This document shows positions 45,924 to 56,300 of a stretch of DNA of 64,000 nt, one piece after another (positions within the stretch are counted from its first letter, which is position 1; every line of letters starts with the position of its first letter). This stretch comes from Athripsodes cinereus (lineage: Eukaryota > Arthropoda > Insecta > Trichoptera > Leptoceridae). Location: positions 1,736,001-1,800,000 of the forward strand of contig OX388306.1 in NCBI GenBank assembly GCA_947579605.1, written 5' to 3'. The position numbers were made by a program, and so were the translations under genes. The notes under the pieces were generated by a model that saw only the letters and a list, made by a program, of their open reading frames with translations, made no database searches and was not told the DNA's origin.

Positions 45924-46991
45924 ATGGAAAGAAAATTGAAGTTTTTCTTCAGGTATGTGGAGTCGGCGGATAAAGGAACAAATGTGGTTATGATAAACTC
46001 AATCTGTACAAAAGACAATGTGAAATATATTTTTTCAGAAGATGATAAATTTGCTAGTAAACATCTTGCATTAATAAAAACAAAAAGCTATAAAAGAATA
46101 AAAGAAAGTTTTAAGAAAATAGGGGAAGAAAGAGTGATTTGGATTACATGCACAGAGGAAATGGAGAAAATTTATTTCGATCAAGACGATAATATAATGT
46201 TTAATAATATATATCTGGAACGCATTGTGGAAAGAAATTTAATAAAATCCACACCGAAAAGAGAAAATGAACCTAATTTAAAAAACATAGCAGAGAGATT
46301 TATGATTGAAAATTTTTTTTTTAAACACCCGAATGCAAAACAATGGCTCGATACATTTGAAAAAGAGTGCAGAAGATTAGAGATAGAGGAAGACAATGCG
46401 ATAATTGAAGTGCTGAGATTATTTTTGGATAGACCGTGTTCGGAGTGGTACTCAGCAACATTGATGACATTAACCGTGGAGGCTGGATGGTCAGATTGGA
46501 AACAAAACTTCTTAGAATCATTTGCAGACAAAGGGTGGGATGGCGGAATCTATGCTATATCATTCAGGTATAAGGAAGGATCATTGATGGAGTATGTTAT
46601 GCGAAAGCAGAGGCTACTAATTGACATGGATAAAAATATTAGTTCAAAAACACTTGTGATGCTAATAGCTGCAGGATTGCCTGAATTTATTAGAAGTAAA
46701 ATCGACAGAGAAAAATGTGAAAATCCAACCGAACTACTGCATGAAGTTAGAAAATGTGAAAATATAGTGAGTAAAAATATTTTTTATAAAAAAAAAGAGA
46801 AAAGGCAGGACAATAAGAAAAAAATCGAAGAGAAGAGACCATGTGAAACATGTGAAAAGTTAAACAAAGGTAATAGATATCATACAGAGGACTTATGTTG
46901 GTATAAAAAGAAAAATGAAAATGAAGCAAAAGTAATTGGACACAACTCAATCATAGAAGTAGAACTAAACACAGAACAAAAAAACGAGTAA
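45924..46991 (+). CDS. gag: gypsy Gag protein, 355 aa
   Basis: Capsid/nucleocapsid precursor of the retrotransposon. ATG in AAAAATGG context, 22 nt after the LTR end. The central region (about residues 115-255, NIAERFMIENFFFKHPNAKQ.. to ..LPEFIRSKID) has the layout of a retrotransposon Gag domain. A basic KKEKRQDNKKK stretch leads into a variant zinc knuckle C307-X2-C310-X9-H320-X4-C325, longer in the middle than the usual CX2CX4HX4C. The last codons lie on an A AAA AAC slippery heptamer and the stop is at 46989-46991. The downstream pol frame is in -1 register and overlaps from 46925. Confidence 0.85.
   Translation: MERKLKFFFRYVESADKGTNVVMINSICTKDNVKYIFSEDDKFASKHLALIKTKSYKRIKESFKKIGEERVIWITCTEEMEKIYFDQDDNIMFNNIYLERIVERNLIKSTPKRENEPNLKNIAERFMIENFFFKHPNAKQWLDTFEKECRRLEIEEDNAIIEVLRLFLDRPCSEWYSATLMTLTVEAGWSDWKQNFLESFADKGWDGGIYAISFRYKEGSLMEYVMRKQRLLIDMDKNISSKTLVMLIAAGLPEFIRSKIDREKCENPTELLHEVRKCENIVSKNIFYKKKEKRQDNKKKIEEKRPCETCEKLNKGNRYHTEDLCWYKKKNENEAKVIGHNSIIEVELNTEQKNE
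46979..46985 (+). promoter_or_regulatory. -1 ribosomal frameshift heptamer
   Basis: A AAA AAC in the gag frame (codons AAA 46980-46982 and AAC 46983-46985), two codons before the gag stop. A -1 slip enters the pol frame just upstream of the protease. This is a canonical retroviral heptamer. A downstream stimulatory structure was not demonstrated. Confidence 0.8.
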
Positions 46992-49900
46992 GCACACCAT
47001 TGATTAAAGTAAAAATATTGTTAGAAGATAAGTTAGAGATAAACGGAACATATGATTCAGGCTCACAAATATCTCTAATAAATTCAAAACTACTTAAGAT
47101 AAAACAAAGTACAAAAGATGTCAATAAAATATTTTTAAAAACGGTCAATGGTGTGACAGAAACAAAAGGTTTAGTAACTATAAAAGTAAAAATTTTTGAG
47201 AAAGAAAAATATATTGATGTATACATTGTAGAAAGAGATGATTTCGAAGATTTCATTATTGGTCTAGACATAATAAAGAAATTTATGCTGATTCAGGATG
47301 AAAATTTACAAATTTCTCAAAAGGAAAAATTACAAACAGAAAATAAAATGAATACATTGAATGAAAATAACGAATTAGAAGAAGTTAAGGTCAATTTTAA
47401 CGAATATGTGAATGAAAATGAATTTAGAATGATTTTAGATCACTTAGACAGTGAAAAAAAAGTTAAGATTGAAAATTTGGTAGAAAAATATAATACAGTG
47501 TTTGCTAAAAATAAATATGACGTAGGCACTGTTACAGATTATGAAGCTAGAATAGACTTACTGGTTGATAAATATTGTAGTAAGAGGCCGTATAAATGCA
47601 CTATAGAGGATAGAAAAGAAATAGAAAATCAAGTGGAAAAATTACTAGAAAATAAGTTAATTGAAGAGTCTTACAGCCCGTTCGCAGCACCAGTAACTCT
47701 AGCGTTCAAAAAAGATGAAAATAAAAGATCAAGATTGTGTATAGATTTTCGCGAATTGAACAAAATAGTTATACCACAAGCACAGCCTTTCCCATTAATA
47801 GAAGATTTAATAATAAAAACAAGAAACTGTAAGTTCTTCACCACACTAGATATAAACTCCGCTTTTTGGTCAATTCCACTACGCATTGAAGATAGACAGA
47901 AAACTGGATTTATTACACAAGAGGGACATTTTCAATGGACATGTCTACCATTCGGATTGAAAACATCACCAGCAATATTCCAGAGAATTTTATCAAATAT
48001 CTTAAGAAAGCACAATTTAAAAGAGTTTTCAGAAAATTACATAGACGATATTTTAATTTTTTCGGAATCATTCAATGAACACATAGAACATATAGAAAAA
48101 GTGATAAAAGCAATTATATATGAAGGTTTCAGACTAAAATTTAAAAAATGTACATTTGCAGCAGAGTCAGTGAAATACCTCGGACACATAATAGAACACA
48201 ATACCGTGAGACCATTGAAAGATAATTTGATTTCGATACAAAATTTCCCAACTCCAAAAAACATTAAAAATGTCAGACAGTTTCTTGGGAAAATAAATTT
48301 TTATCATGATTATATACCGAAAAGTTCAATATTATTAGAACCGTTACACAAACTGTTAAGAAAAAATGAAAAATTTTTATGGTCTGAAGAATGCGAAATA
48401 TCTTTTACAAAAGTAAAAAAATTATTATGTTCACAACCTGTATTGGAAATTTTTGATAAGGATCTGCCAATAAGAATTTACACAGATGCAGCAATAGAAG
48501 GCATTGGTGCTGTATTTAAACAAATACAAAATAATGGTCAAGAAAAACCAGTAGCATATTTTTCAAAGAAATTGAATGATTCACAAAAAAGAAAAAAAGC
48601 AATTTATTTGGAATGCCTAGCAATCAAAGAAGCAGTAAAGTATTGGCAATATTGGTTGATTGGAAGAAAATTCACAGTGTTTACAGATCATAAACCTCTA
48701 GAAAACATGAATATTAAAGCTAGAACGGATGAAGAACTTGGTGAGTTGACTTATTATTTGTCACAATATAATTTTGAAATTAAATATATTCCGGGGAAAA
48801 ATAACACTGAAGCAGATAGCTTAAGCAGGAATCCGGTATTAGAATCAAATGAAAATATGGACGAAGTGCTACAAATAGTTAATCTAATACAAATTATTGA
48901 TATTCAAACAGATCAAGAACAAAATATAGTATTGCAGAAAAATAAAAATAAATTAATAAAAAAGGATGGAGTGTTCTATAAAAAAAATAGAAATAAAGAA
49001 AAGATAATTCTATCTGAAGAGTTCAGCTTAAAGTTAATTAAAGAAATACATTATGAATGGTGCCATATAGGAATTAAACAAATGATGAATAAGATATGCA
49101 GTTATTATACAGCCAAAAATATGATTTCAAATATTAAAAAAATTTGTAAAAGTTGTGAAATATGTGTTAAGAACAAATCAAGAGGTCAAGGAAAATATGG
49201 TCTGATGTCACAATTAGGTCCAGCAAAAAAACCATTCGAAATTATGTCCATTGACACCATTGGAGGCTTTGGAGGACAAAGATCAACAAAAAAATACCTC
49301 CATCTGCTTGTAGACCATTTTACAAGATACGCATTCATTTCAACTTCAAAAACACAGAGTGCAACTGACTTCATCAAATTAGTTAACAACGTATTAGAAA
49401 CGGACAAAATTGGAATAATACTTGCAGATCAATATCCGGGAATAAACTCAAGAGATTTTAAGGAATTTCTAATAGAGAATGACGTTAAACTAATTTTTAC
49501 GGCTATTGATGCGCCATTCTCCAATGGTCTGAACGAGAGGCTAAATCAGACTATAGTTAATAAGACGAGATGTAAGATCAATGAGAAAGAAGAAAAAAGA
49601 GCTTGGACAACAATCGCTAGAGAATGTATCGAAAAGTACAATGAAACTGAGCATACGGTGACTGGATTTACACCTAAGTATTTACTAGATGGCACAGATA
49701 CCAGTATTTTACCAGAAAATATGAAAATAAGAAACAATAAAGAAGATTGGATAAAAAACAAAGAAATAGCTCTTGAAAGAACAAGAAAATCACACGAATA
49801 TAACAAGAAAATATTTGACAGGAATAGAATAAACTACAGATTAAACACAGGAGATCTAGTTTATATAGAAAATGGCAACAAGTTAAACAGAAAAAAATTA

Positions 49901-50047
49901 GATGAATTGAGAATTGGACCTTATGAAATAATAGAAAAGATATCAGATTCGATATATAAAATAAAAACAGGAAAACGAAAACAAGAAAATGAACTATACC
50001 ACGTAACAAAATTACTTCCAGTATCAATTAATAGAGATGATGACTGA
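46985..50047 (+). CDS. pol: gypsy Pol polyprotein (PR-RT-RH-IN)
   Basis: There is no ATG at the head of this frame (the first start-like codon is TTG at 47000), consistent with expression only by -1 frameshift from gag. Residues counted from 47000: aspartic protease YDSGSQIS (D19); RT with CIDFRELNK, TLDINSAFWSIPL, FGLKTSPAIF and catalytic YIDD (347-350); RNase H with IYTDAA (D496) and FTDHKPLE; integrase with an HHCC zinc site (H684; CKSC) and catalytic D752, D810, E846 (35 residues between the last two, DD35E); C-terminal GPY/F module RIGPYEII. Frame intact for about 1,015 codons. It reverse-transcribes and integrates the element. No chromodomain and no env. Confidence 0.93.
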   Translation, partial: RVSTPLIKVKILLEDKLEINGTYDSGSQISLINSKLLKIKQSTKDVNKIFLKTVNGVTETKGLVTIKVKIFEKEKYIDVYIVERDDFEDFIIGLDIIKKFMLIQDENLQISQKEKLQTENKMNTLNENNELEEVKVNFNEYVNENEFRMILDHLDSEKKVKIENLVEKYNTVFAKNKYDVGTVTDYEARIDLLVDKYCSKRPYKCTIEDRKEIENQVEKLLENKLIEESYSPFAAPVTLAFKKDENKRSRLCIDFRELNKIVIPQAQPFPLIEDLIIKTRNCKFFTTLDINSAFWSIPLRIEDRQKTGFITQEGHFQWTCLPFGLKTSPAIFQRILSNILRKHNLKEFSENYIDDILIFSESFNEHIEHIEKVIKAIIYEGFRLKFKKCTFAAESVKYLGHIIEHNTVRPLKDNLISIQNFPTPKNIKNVRQFLGKINFYHDYIPKSSILLEPLHKLLRKNEKFLWSEECEISFTKVKKLLCSQPVLEIFDKDLPIRIYTDAAIEGIGAVFKQIQNNGQEKPVAYFSKKLNDSQKRKKAIYLECLAIKEAVKYWQYWLIGRKFTVFTDHKPLENMNIKARTDEELGELTYYLSQYNFEIKYIPGKNNTEADSLSRNPVLESNENMDEVLQIVNLIQIIDIQTDQEQNIVLQKNKNKLIKKDGVFYKKNRNKEKIILSEEFSLKLIKEIHYEWCHIGIKQMMNKICSYYTAKNMISNIKKICKSCEICVKNKSRGQGKYGLMSQLGPAKKPFEIMSIDTIGGFGGQRSTKKYLHLLVDHFTRYAFISTSKTQSATDFIKLVNNVLETDKIGIILADQYPGINSRDFKEFLIENDVKLIFTAIDAPFSNGLNERLNQTIVNKTRCKINEKEEKRAWTTIARECIEKYNETEHTVTGFTPKYLLDGTDTSILPENMKIRNNKEDWIKNKEIALERTRKSHEYNKKIFDRNRINYRLNTGDLVYIENGNKLNRKKLDELRIGPYEIIEKISDSIYKIKTGKRKQENELYHVTKLLPVSINRDDD

Positions 50048-50068
50048 AAATTGTAAGAATTTTCACCC

Positions 50069-50081
50069 AGGGATGGGGAGA
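50069..50081 (+). promoter_or_regulatory. polypurine tract
   Basis: AGGGATGGGGAGA directly abuts the 3' LTR TGTAAG. One T interrupts the purines. This is the expected plus-strand primer position and supports the LTR start at 50082. Confidence 0.85.
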
Positions 50082-50386
50082 TGTAAGAAAGTGCCTAGGT
50101 ACTTACCTTGGTTATTATTTTGTTAGATTAGTTTTATTTTAAAATAAGTACCTAGGCACTTCCCTTAGTAGTAAGAATATTTTGAATTTGTTCCATTTTG
50201 ATTGTTTTGTTTAAAATTGAGATTTGATATGAAGAGAGGAATTTTTGACAGAATGTAAGAAAAGATAGATATAATTAACATAATTTGTCGTTTCTTTAGT
50301 TTACAATGAAACCAAATTATGTTTAATAATAATAAATCAATTAATATCAAGTGATTGTGTTAGTGATTTTCCATACTCCCATTATA
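50082..50386 (+). repeat. gypsy 3' LTR, 305 bp
   Basis: Identical by eye to the 5' LTR, including the hairpin arms at 50089-50105 and 50145-50161. Followed by TATATAATATT; with TATATATA before the 5' LTR, a TATA duplication is likely but cannot be placed exactly. Confidence 0.93.
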
Positions 50387-50569
50387 TATATAATATTATG
50401 ATTTTGCCCGAAGGGACAAGCTGAGAAAGGTGAGCTATGCTTCGTTGTGTTTTAGTGGATTAAAAATATGACAGTCATTTAAATTTGAAGTGTATTATTT
50501 GATTTTTATTTCAAAGGGGTTCCAGAAAAAATTAAGACTATTATGAATAGATTTATCCCATGACTAGAA

Positions 50570-50640
50570 CTCCCACTCTTTTCTACAAGTTTTCGAGTGT
50601 CCTGTAATTGGCACGTATTCGTAAAGCATTTCGTGTAAAG
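50570..50640 (+). repeat. P3 5' block
   Basis: CTCCCACTCTTTTCTACAAG, TTTTCGAGTGTCCTGTAATT and GGCACGTATTCGTAAAG, then unrelated sequence. 3'-truncated. Confidence 0.55.
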
Positions 50641-50831
50641 AAAAATCTATTTTTATTTATTTATTCTATTGAGTTTTTACTTTCCTTTTTCTCTTTCAAA
50701 TGGTTGGCTGGAAGACGTTGCTCTGCAATAAATCCGCCATCTGATTGAACACTGTTTGTATTTTGTGTAAATATTGTTAATTGTCATTATTAATTTATTT
50801 TTCTATGGAGTATTTGTAAAAAAAAATGTGT

Positions 50832-51060
50832 AACCCACTCTTTTCCGTAAGTTTAAGTGTGTCCTGTAAAAAGCAAAATTTGTTCGAAAAACAAATACAT
50901 ATTACATCTTAAATTCAGCGATGAGATTTTCCATCCATCCTGAATGTGTTTATTTTTTGTTGGCATGAAGAGAACAGTTTGCACGTTTATTATATGCAGC
51001 GGGTCTGCTGGCTACCCCACTTGTGGGATATGCCGTGATGGTATAATAGTAGTAGTAGTC
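50832..51060 (+). repeat. P3 repeat, near full length
   Basis: From CCACTCTTTTCCGTAAGTTT through TTTTCCATCCATCCTGAATG and CTGGCTACCCCACTTGTGGG to GTGATGGTATAATAGTAGTA. One of the least diverged full-length copies. No promoter boxes. Confidence 0.72.
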
Positions 51061-52199
51061 ATTATTAATTGTTCACTCAAAAAAAATTATTATTAATATG
51101 ATTATAAATAAATAAATTTTCTTTAATATTTTCTCACACAAAAGGATGTAAAGAATATTTATTAATTTATTCATACATTGTTTTAAACTGTTCACATATA
51201 ATATTTCGAACATGCTTTATGTAGGTATTACGATTTTAATTTCTAAGTATGTGTAGATACAAAATGCTTATTATTTGTACTAATTAATAAAAAATATAAC
51301 ATTTAATGTCGTGATTCGTTCAAACATTATTATATTCACAATAAATTATTAAATTTAACGAAAATTAGACAGAGGCGTGTCTGGTGATTATAATTTGCCT
51401 GCTGCTGCCCAGTACAAATCTACATTATTCGTTGTACAAAGATTTTGATACAATCATTTTTAAAGGTTATAATTCAAGATAAATTGCATGAATAACACGG
51501 ATGCAGTATGCGTTATCATCGCCAATGGGTTTATAATACAGATTGGATCTTGGCCTCCTTTAGGTGATGCCTTTATGACTGGTGGTCCTGTGCTGCTGTT
51601 CGCCAGTTCTGGATGCCATTGAGTTGTGCATTCTTATTCACAACATCGTTTCATCGAAGCTTCGATCTTCTTGGTTTTTGTCGACCTCATGAAAAACTTA
51701 TCACAAAAAACACAAAGGAAAAAAAATATCTCGAAACGATAATCTATGCATCAGGTCAAGATCAACGGAGAGGGTTTTTTTTTAAATAATCTCTATATAT
51801 TTTCTATTCGATTAAACTCAATGAACATTTGAATAAATAATTTTATCAAAAGATGGTAATAGCCTACTTATGCAGCGTAATTGGTTTTGTTAAAATTAAT
51901 TCATATATTTAGAATCTACATACCATTTGCCCCAGAACAGATTTCGATCTAGTGGGGCATTATATTCCAATATGATTTTTACTGTTATTTAAGAATGTAA
52001 AATTTTGGAAATAAATAAATAAAAAAAAAAAAAAAAAAAATTTAATACATCTTCATAATATGAAGATGTATATTGTATATATTATATACATATATGGTCA
52101 ATTTGTAAAGAGGCGTTTATTCATAACACGACCTCAAAGGCGCCTTTTGTGTGGCTATCGTACGAATATAAATACATTTAAATCTATCATGTATAACTA
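51061..52199. other. mostly unrecognised; poly(A)-tailed retroposon end at 51930-52045
   Basis: The segment 51930-52041 ends GGAAATAAATAAATA then A x ~20, a retroposon 3' end on the + strand. It begins near CCCCAGAACAGATTTCGATC, CTAGTGGGGC. The stretch 51530-51700 (CCTTTATGACTGGTGGTCCT) looks like inverted LINE coding but has no diagnostic motif. Confidence 0.4.
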
Positions 52200-52290
52200 T
52201 GTTATTCACTGTGTCGGTGTTAAGGTAGTAGAATTCCATATCGAAAAAATAAAACAGGTGTTTTATTTTTTCGATATAACTATGTTACAT
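52200..52290 (-). repeat. hairpin repeat, family of 5041
   Basis: Shares CACTGTGTCGGTGTTAAGG and GAATTCCATATCG with the 5041 and 6838 copies, then forms a near-perfect palindrome of about 40 bp (TATCGAAAAAATAAAACA, loop GGTG, complement). Confidence 0.55.
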
Positions 52291-52474
52291 TTTTCACGCG
52301 GCTGTTGTTTTTCTACCTTGTTATTTCAACAAAAAGTTAAGATATTCTAAATTCAAAAATAGTCCGACATTACCTAGAACTATACCTGTTATGTTCAATA
52401 TATCACATGCGCATATGCTACACATTAGTATCTGATGAATGAATTATAAATTATAATAATGTATCGACACATTG

Positions 52475-52560
52475 GGCCTGGGGCGCTTCATCGTGGTCTA
52501 GTTCCCAAGCGGGCGCCCCGCGTGAGAGAGCCTGCCCCGCCCACGTCCAACAGTTTAACA
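52475..52560. other. isolated GC-rich patch
   Basis: About 85 bp of clearly GC-rich sequence (GGGCCTGGGGCGCTTCATCG.., GCGGGCGCCCCGCGTGAGAG) in AT-rich surroundings. No match elsewhere in the window, no frame, no recognisable element ends. Confidence 0.7.
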
Positions 52561-52612
52561 GTTTACACTAGAACATTATTTATAGTTACGTAGATACTTA
52601 CAGTGGTCACTA

Positions 52613-53037
52613 TTGCAGAAAAAAATCTGTGAAAAATATTTAGGCACAGTTATTTTACAGTCACTATGGTTTTTCAACATAGCAATTCGCATAGGAGCTG
52701 CTAGCGGGGCTTTCAATAACATGAACAAAGTTTGGAAGGCGTCTGGACTCAGCATCAGGACAAAATGTCGCTTGTTCAATGCGTGCATCATCCCAATCCT
52801 TCTCTATGGCTGTGAGTCTTGGTACTTAACCAAGGTTCAAGAGCGGAAGATACTAAGCTTTGAAAACAAGTGTCTTAGAAGGATTTTGGATGTCAAATGG
52901 TATGAACATGTTACAAATGATGCTGTGCGCCGGCGCACCCAGCAGAGACCTGTAATCTCCGTAATACAAGAGAGACGGTGGTCCTGGCTGGGACATGTTT
53001 TGAGAATGCCTAATGATAGTTGGCCAAAAAGAGCAAT
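52613..53037 (+). mobile_element. RTE-like LINE C-terminal fragment
   Basis: Open frame encoding KYLGTVI, an apparent internal loss, then RIGAASGAFNNMNKVWK, IPILLYGCESWYLTK, ENKCLRRILDVKWYEHVTN, WSWLGHVLRMPNDSWPKRA. These are the connection region and C-terminal motifs of RTE-like LINE polymerases. It is joined in frame to the R1-like element that follows. Catalytic RT motifs are absent. Confidence 0.75.
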
Positions 53038-53302
53038 GTTCAAAAAGTTGGCATTTCTTTTTGAACATGACAATGGGCATGTTCAAAAAGACTGCAATTT
53101 CAGAGCTCAGGTTTGTAGATACTGTGCTGAAGAAGGACACCAGGATGGAGATTGCATTAACAAAGATAAACCACAAGTATGCGCAACTTGTACTCGATTT
53201 GGTAAAAAGGTTGATGATCACTGCACTGGTCACAGGAACTGTCCAGCTTATCAAGCGGCTATAAGTAGGGTTATCAGCTCCACCGACTATGGCACACACT
53301 AA
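53038..53302 (+). CDS. R1-clade LINE ORF1 (Gag-like), 3' remnant
   Basis: Encodes the zinc-knuckle tail of a LINE ORF1: a damaged first knuckle ending GHVQKDC, an intact one VCRYCAEEGHQDGDC (CX2CX4HX4C), and a third around VCATCTRFG..HCTGHRNC. The stop TAA at 53300-53302 overlaps the ORF2 start by 14 nt, a common ORF1/ORF2 arrangement in this clade. The 5' portion is lost at about 53050, where inverted and direct copies of ATGTTCAAAAAG mark the junction. Probably non-functional for RNA packaging. Confidence 0.75.
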
Positions 53303-56300
53303 TACAGCAAGTGTTTTGGGTCAAGTAAATTTAGGGCGATCGAGAGCTGCTACTTTGGAGGCTGTAAATTACATGGCTGAATCGAGTATTCCGATTCTTT
53401 TTATTCAGGAGCAGTACACATTTAGAGGCAAAACTCGTGGAATCTCTGAACCATATATATGCGTTGAAAAGGGTAATAACCCTCTTGCAGGATTCATTGT
53501 TGATGGCACACTTGTTGAACCTCTTTTTCTTGATGGATTGTCCAACGAATGTCGTTGCTGCATTTGTGTGAGTTTCGGTGGACGGGAGGTTTTTCTTATA
53601 TCTCTCTACGCTAAATTTTCAGATCCAGTTGGTCTTCATTTACAGGGTCTTGGTGAGGTGCTCAGGACGCTTCATGGGAAATCAGTAATAGTGGGAGGTG
53701 ACTTCAACGCTCGGTCTACATTATGGCATGACAGACCTTCCTCTGACAGAGATGGCAGTGGACTTGCTGTTGAGGATTTTATAGCTTCTTATGGCTTACA
53801 CATCATCAATTTGCCAGGAAACCCTGCTACGTTTGCAGGAGTTATGGGAGAGAGCAATATCGATCTTTCGCTATGCTCAATGGATATTTTAGGAAGAATT
53901 TCTGGATGGAGAGTACATGAATCGGCGCTTTCAAGTGATCACCGTCTCATCACTATGATATATGGAGGACCAATTCTCGGTATTCCTTGCGACCTCTGGA
54001 AGTTTAAAAGCAGGAATGTTAATTGGCGATATTTCTCGGTTGTACTGCGTCAACGTTTCAATGACTTTCGAGACGCTTGGGTGATGTGTCCTGAGCAACT
54101 TGGTGACCTTTTTAATTCGGCTGTGGTCGAAGCAGCAACAGTCGCACTTGGTCGAAGCAAACCACGCAAAGAAAAGAAGTCAGCTCCTTGGTGGACTCCA
54201 AAACTAGTCGATCTTCGAACTAAATACAGAAGGGCCGCACGTAAATTTGGAATCGTAAGAAAGGGAACTGTGCCCGCCGACTCTGATATGGCCCGAGAGC
54301 TGAGAGAAATGCTTTCTAACTCAAGAAGGGAATACCATCTCGAGATAAGACTTGCTAGGATTGAAACATGGAAGAAATGGGTTAAGGATGTTGGTAGTTC
54401 AGAGCCTTGGTCCGTCATGAAAACTGCTCTTAAGGAAGGACACAATGCAGACAAATATTTGTCAAGCATTATTAATAATGACGATGAAACTCTGGGCATT
54501 GAGGCCACCCTGCGCGGTCTTCTGGATGGACTTATCCCTTTGGACTCAGAATCTGTGGATACTCCTCAGCACAGACAGCTTAGATTAACTTCTCGGCTGC
54601 CGCCTTCTGGTATAGGAAACTCTGATTCTTTGCCTGTGACTTATAATGAGCTGAATGAAATTATATCCGGTCTCGGACCACGCAAGGCTCCTGGAATAGA
54701 CAGGATTACTGGTGTCATTGTCAAGAGGGTCTGGGAATTTTTCCCGGGGACCGTACTGTGTCTTATGCAGAGGTGCTTGGATCTTGGTATTTTTCCGAGG
54801 TCTTGGAAGTGTGGGCTGTTAAAAGTGATTCCAAAAGGTAATGGTAAGTCCCTTTCAGACCTTAAATCATATAGACCAATAACATTGTTGCCTGCTTTTG
54901 GTAAAGTCTTGGAAATTCTTGTTCGAAATCGACTGGATGAATCGATATTACCTGGAAGCCCTAAGCAATTTGGTTTTTGTCGAGGTTTTTCCACTGAGCA
55001 TGCAATTTCGGAATGTGTTAGGTGGAAGAGCGAACGTGCAGAAAAGTATGTTCTTGGAGTGTTTCTTGATATCTCCGGCGCATTCGACAATGCTTGGTGG
55101 CCTATGATCTTAAACAAACTAAAATTGAGACAATGCCCTTCAAATTTGTTTAATATCGTTTCTGATTACTTCAGGGATCGGAAAGTAGTGATTTCACATG
55201 GAGGTCATCGCGTGGAGAGAGAGGTTACGATGGGTTGTCCGCAGGGATCTGTTTTGGGTCCTTTTCTGTGGAACGTGCTCTTTAATGATCTTCTGACCTT
55301 GCCTTTCCCAGTTCAATGTACTCTTATTGCATATGCGGATGATGCCCTGCTGATGATAGCAGAAAACTCAAGATTAGCTCTTGAAACAACATTTGCTTCG
55401 ACAGTTGAATGTATCTTGGCATGGGGTAGACTGAATCGTCTTTCTTTTTCTGCTGCGAAGACGGCGGCTATGCTCATGAAGGGAACCTTAAGTAGAACCC
55501 GAAATCCCACCCTTAAGATGGAAGGTAAATCAATCAGGTTAGTTGACGATTTTCGATATTTGGGTGTAGTCTTAGATAAAAAGTTTTCTTTCATCCAACA
55601 TGTTAGAGGAATTTCAGAGAAGGGCAGAAAACTGTTTGCAACCTTGCGAAGCCTCAGCAAGGGTACGTGGGGCTTTCATCCTAGGTGTCTCCTGACAATA
55701 TATCGAGCAACTTATATACCGCAGATTTCATATGCGGCCAGGGTTTGGTCTTTCAGATTGGAGGTGGGGTCAGTCAGTCTTGCACTTCTTCGGGGCCAGA
55801 GGTCTTTGTTGATAGGTTTGACTGGAGCATATCGCACCTCTGCTAGTGATGGTCTTCCTGTGATTGCAGGTGTTTTACCGGCAGATTTGGAGGTAAGAGA
55901 AAGTGTCGCTAGAAGATGTTTGAAAGTTGACGGTGTAGCTGAATACTTTGGGGCTGTTTTTAGACCAGAACCCGGAAGATCTGGGATAGAAAGGGCAATG
56001 ATTAAGGTCCGAGAGAAAACAATGGATATTTGGCAGCAGAGGTGGGATTCCTCGAGGACGGGCAGACTTGTGTATAAGTTCTTTCCAGATCTCAGAACTA
56101 GAATGCGACGTCATTTCATTCACTTTGAACACTTCTCTACACAGCTAATCTCAGGTCATGGTGATCTTAAGGGGAAACTTTTTGAGCTTAATTTATGCAA
56201 TGAGCCGTGGTGCCCTTGTGGGGGAGGAGCCCAATATGCAGAACATATTCTTTGGGATTGCAATTTGATGTCGGAGGCCAGAGACGATATGATTCGGGGT

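Larger units (their letters stand above)
45598..50386 (+). mobile_element. complete Ty3/gypsy LTR retrotransposon, 4,789 bp
   Basis: Order: 305-bp LTR, putative self-complementary PBS, gag, -1 frameshift, pol (protease, RT, RNase H, integrase DD35E with GPY/F), polypurine tract, 305-bp LTR. No env frame. Both LTRs read identical, and an ambiguous TATA-type 4-bp duplication in an (AT)n target flanks it. Everything needed for retrotransposition appears present and unbroken, so this is the only element here that looks recently active. No chromodomain follows integrase. Confidence 0.93.

Noticed and set aside
46181..50027. Minus-strand open frames across gag and pol
   Set aside because: They are antisense shadows of the intact gag and pol frames.
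49850..50081. Chromodomain or env frame after the gypsy integrase
   Set aside because: Pol ends shortly after the GPY/F module, and only about 35 nt separate its stop from the 3' LTR; neither fits.
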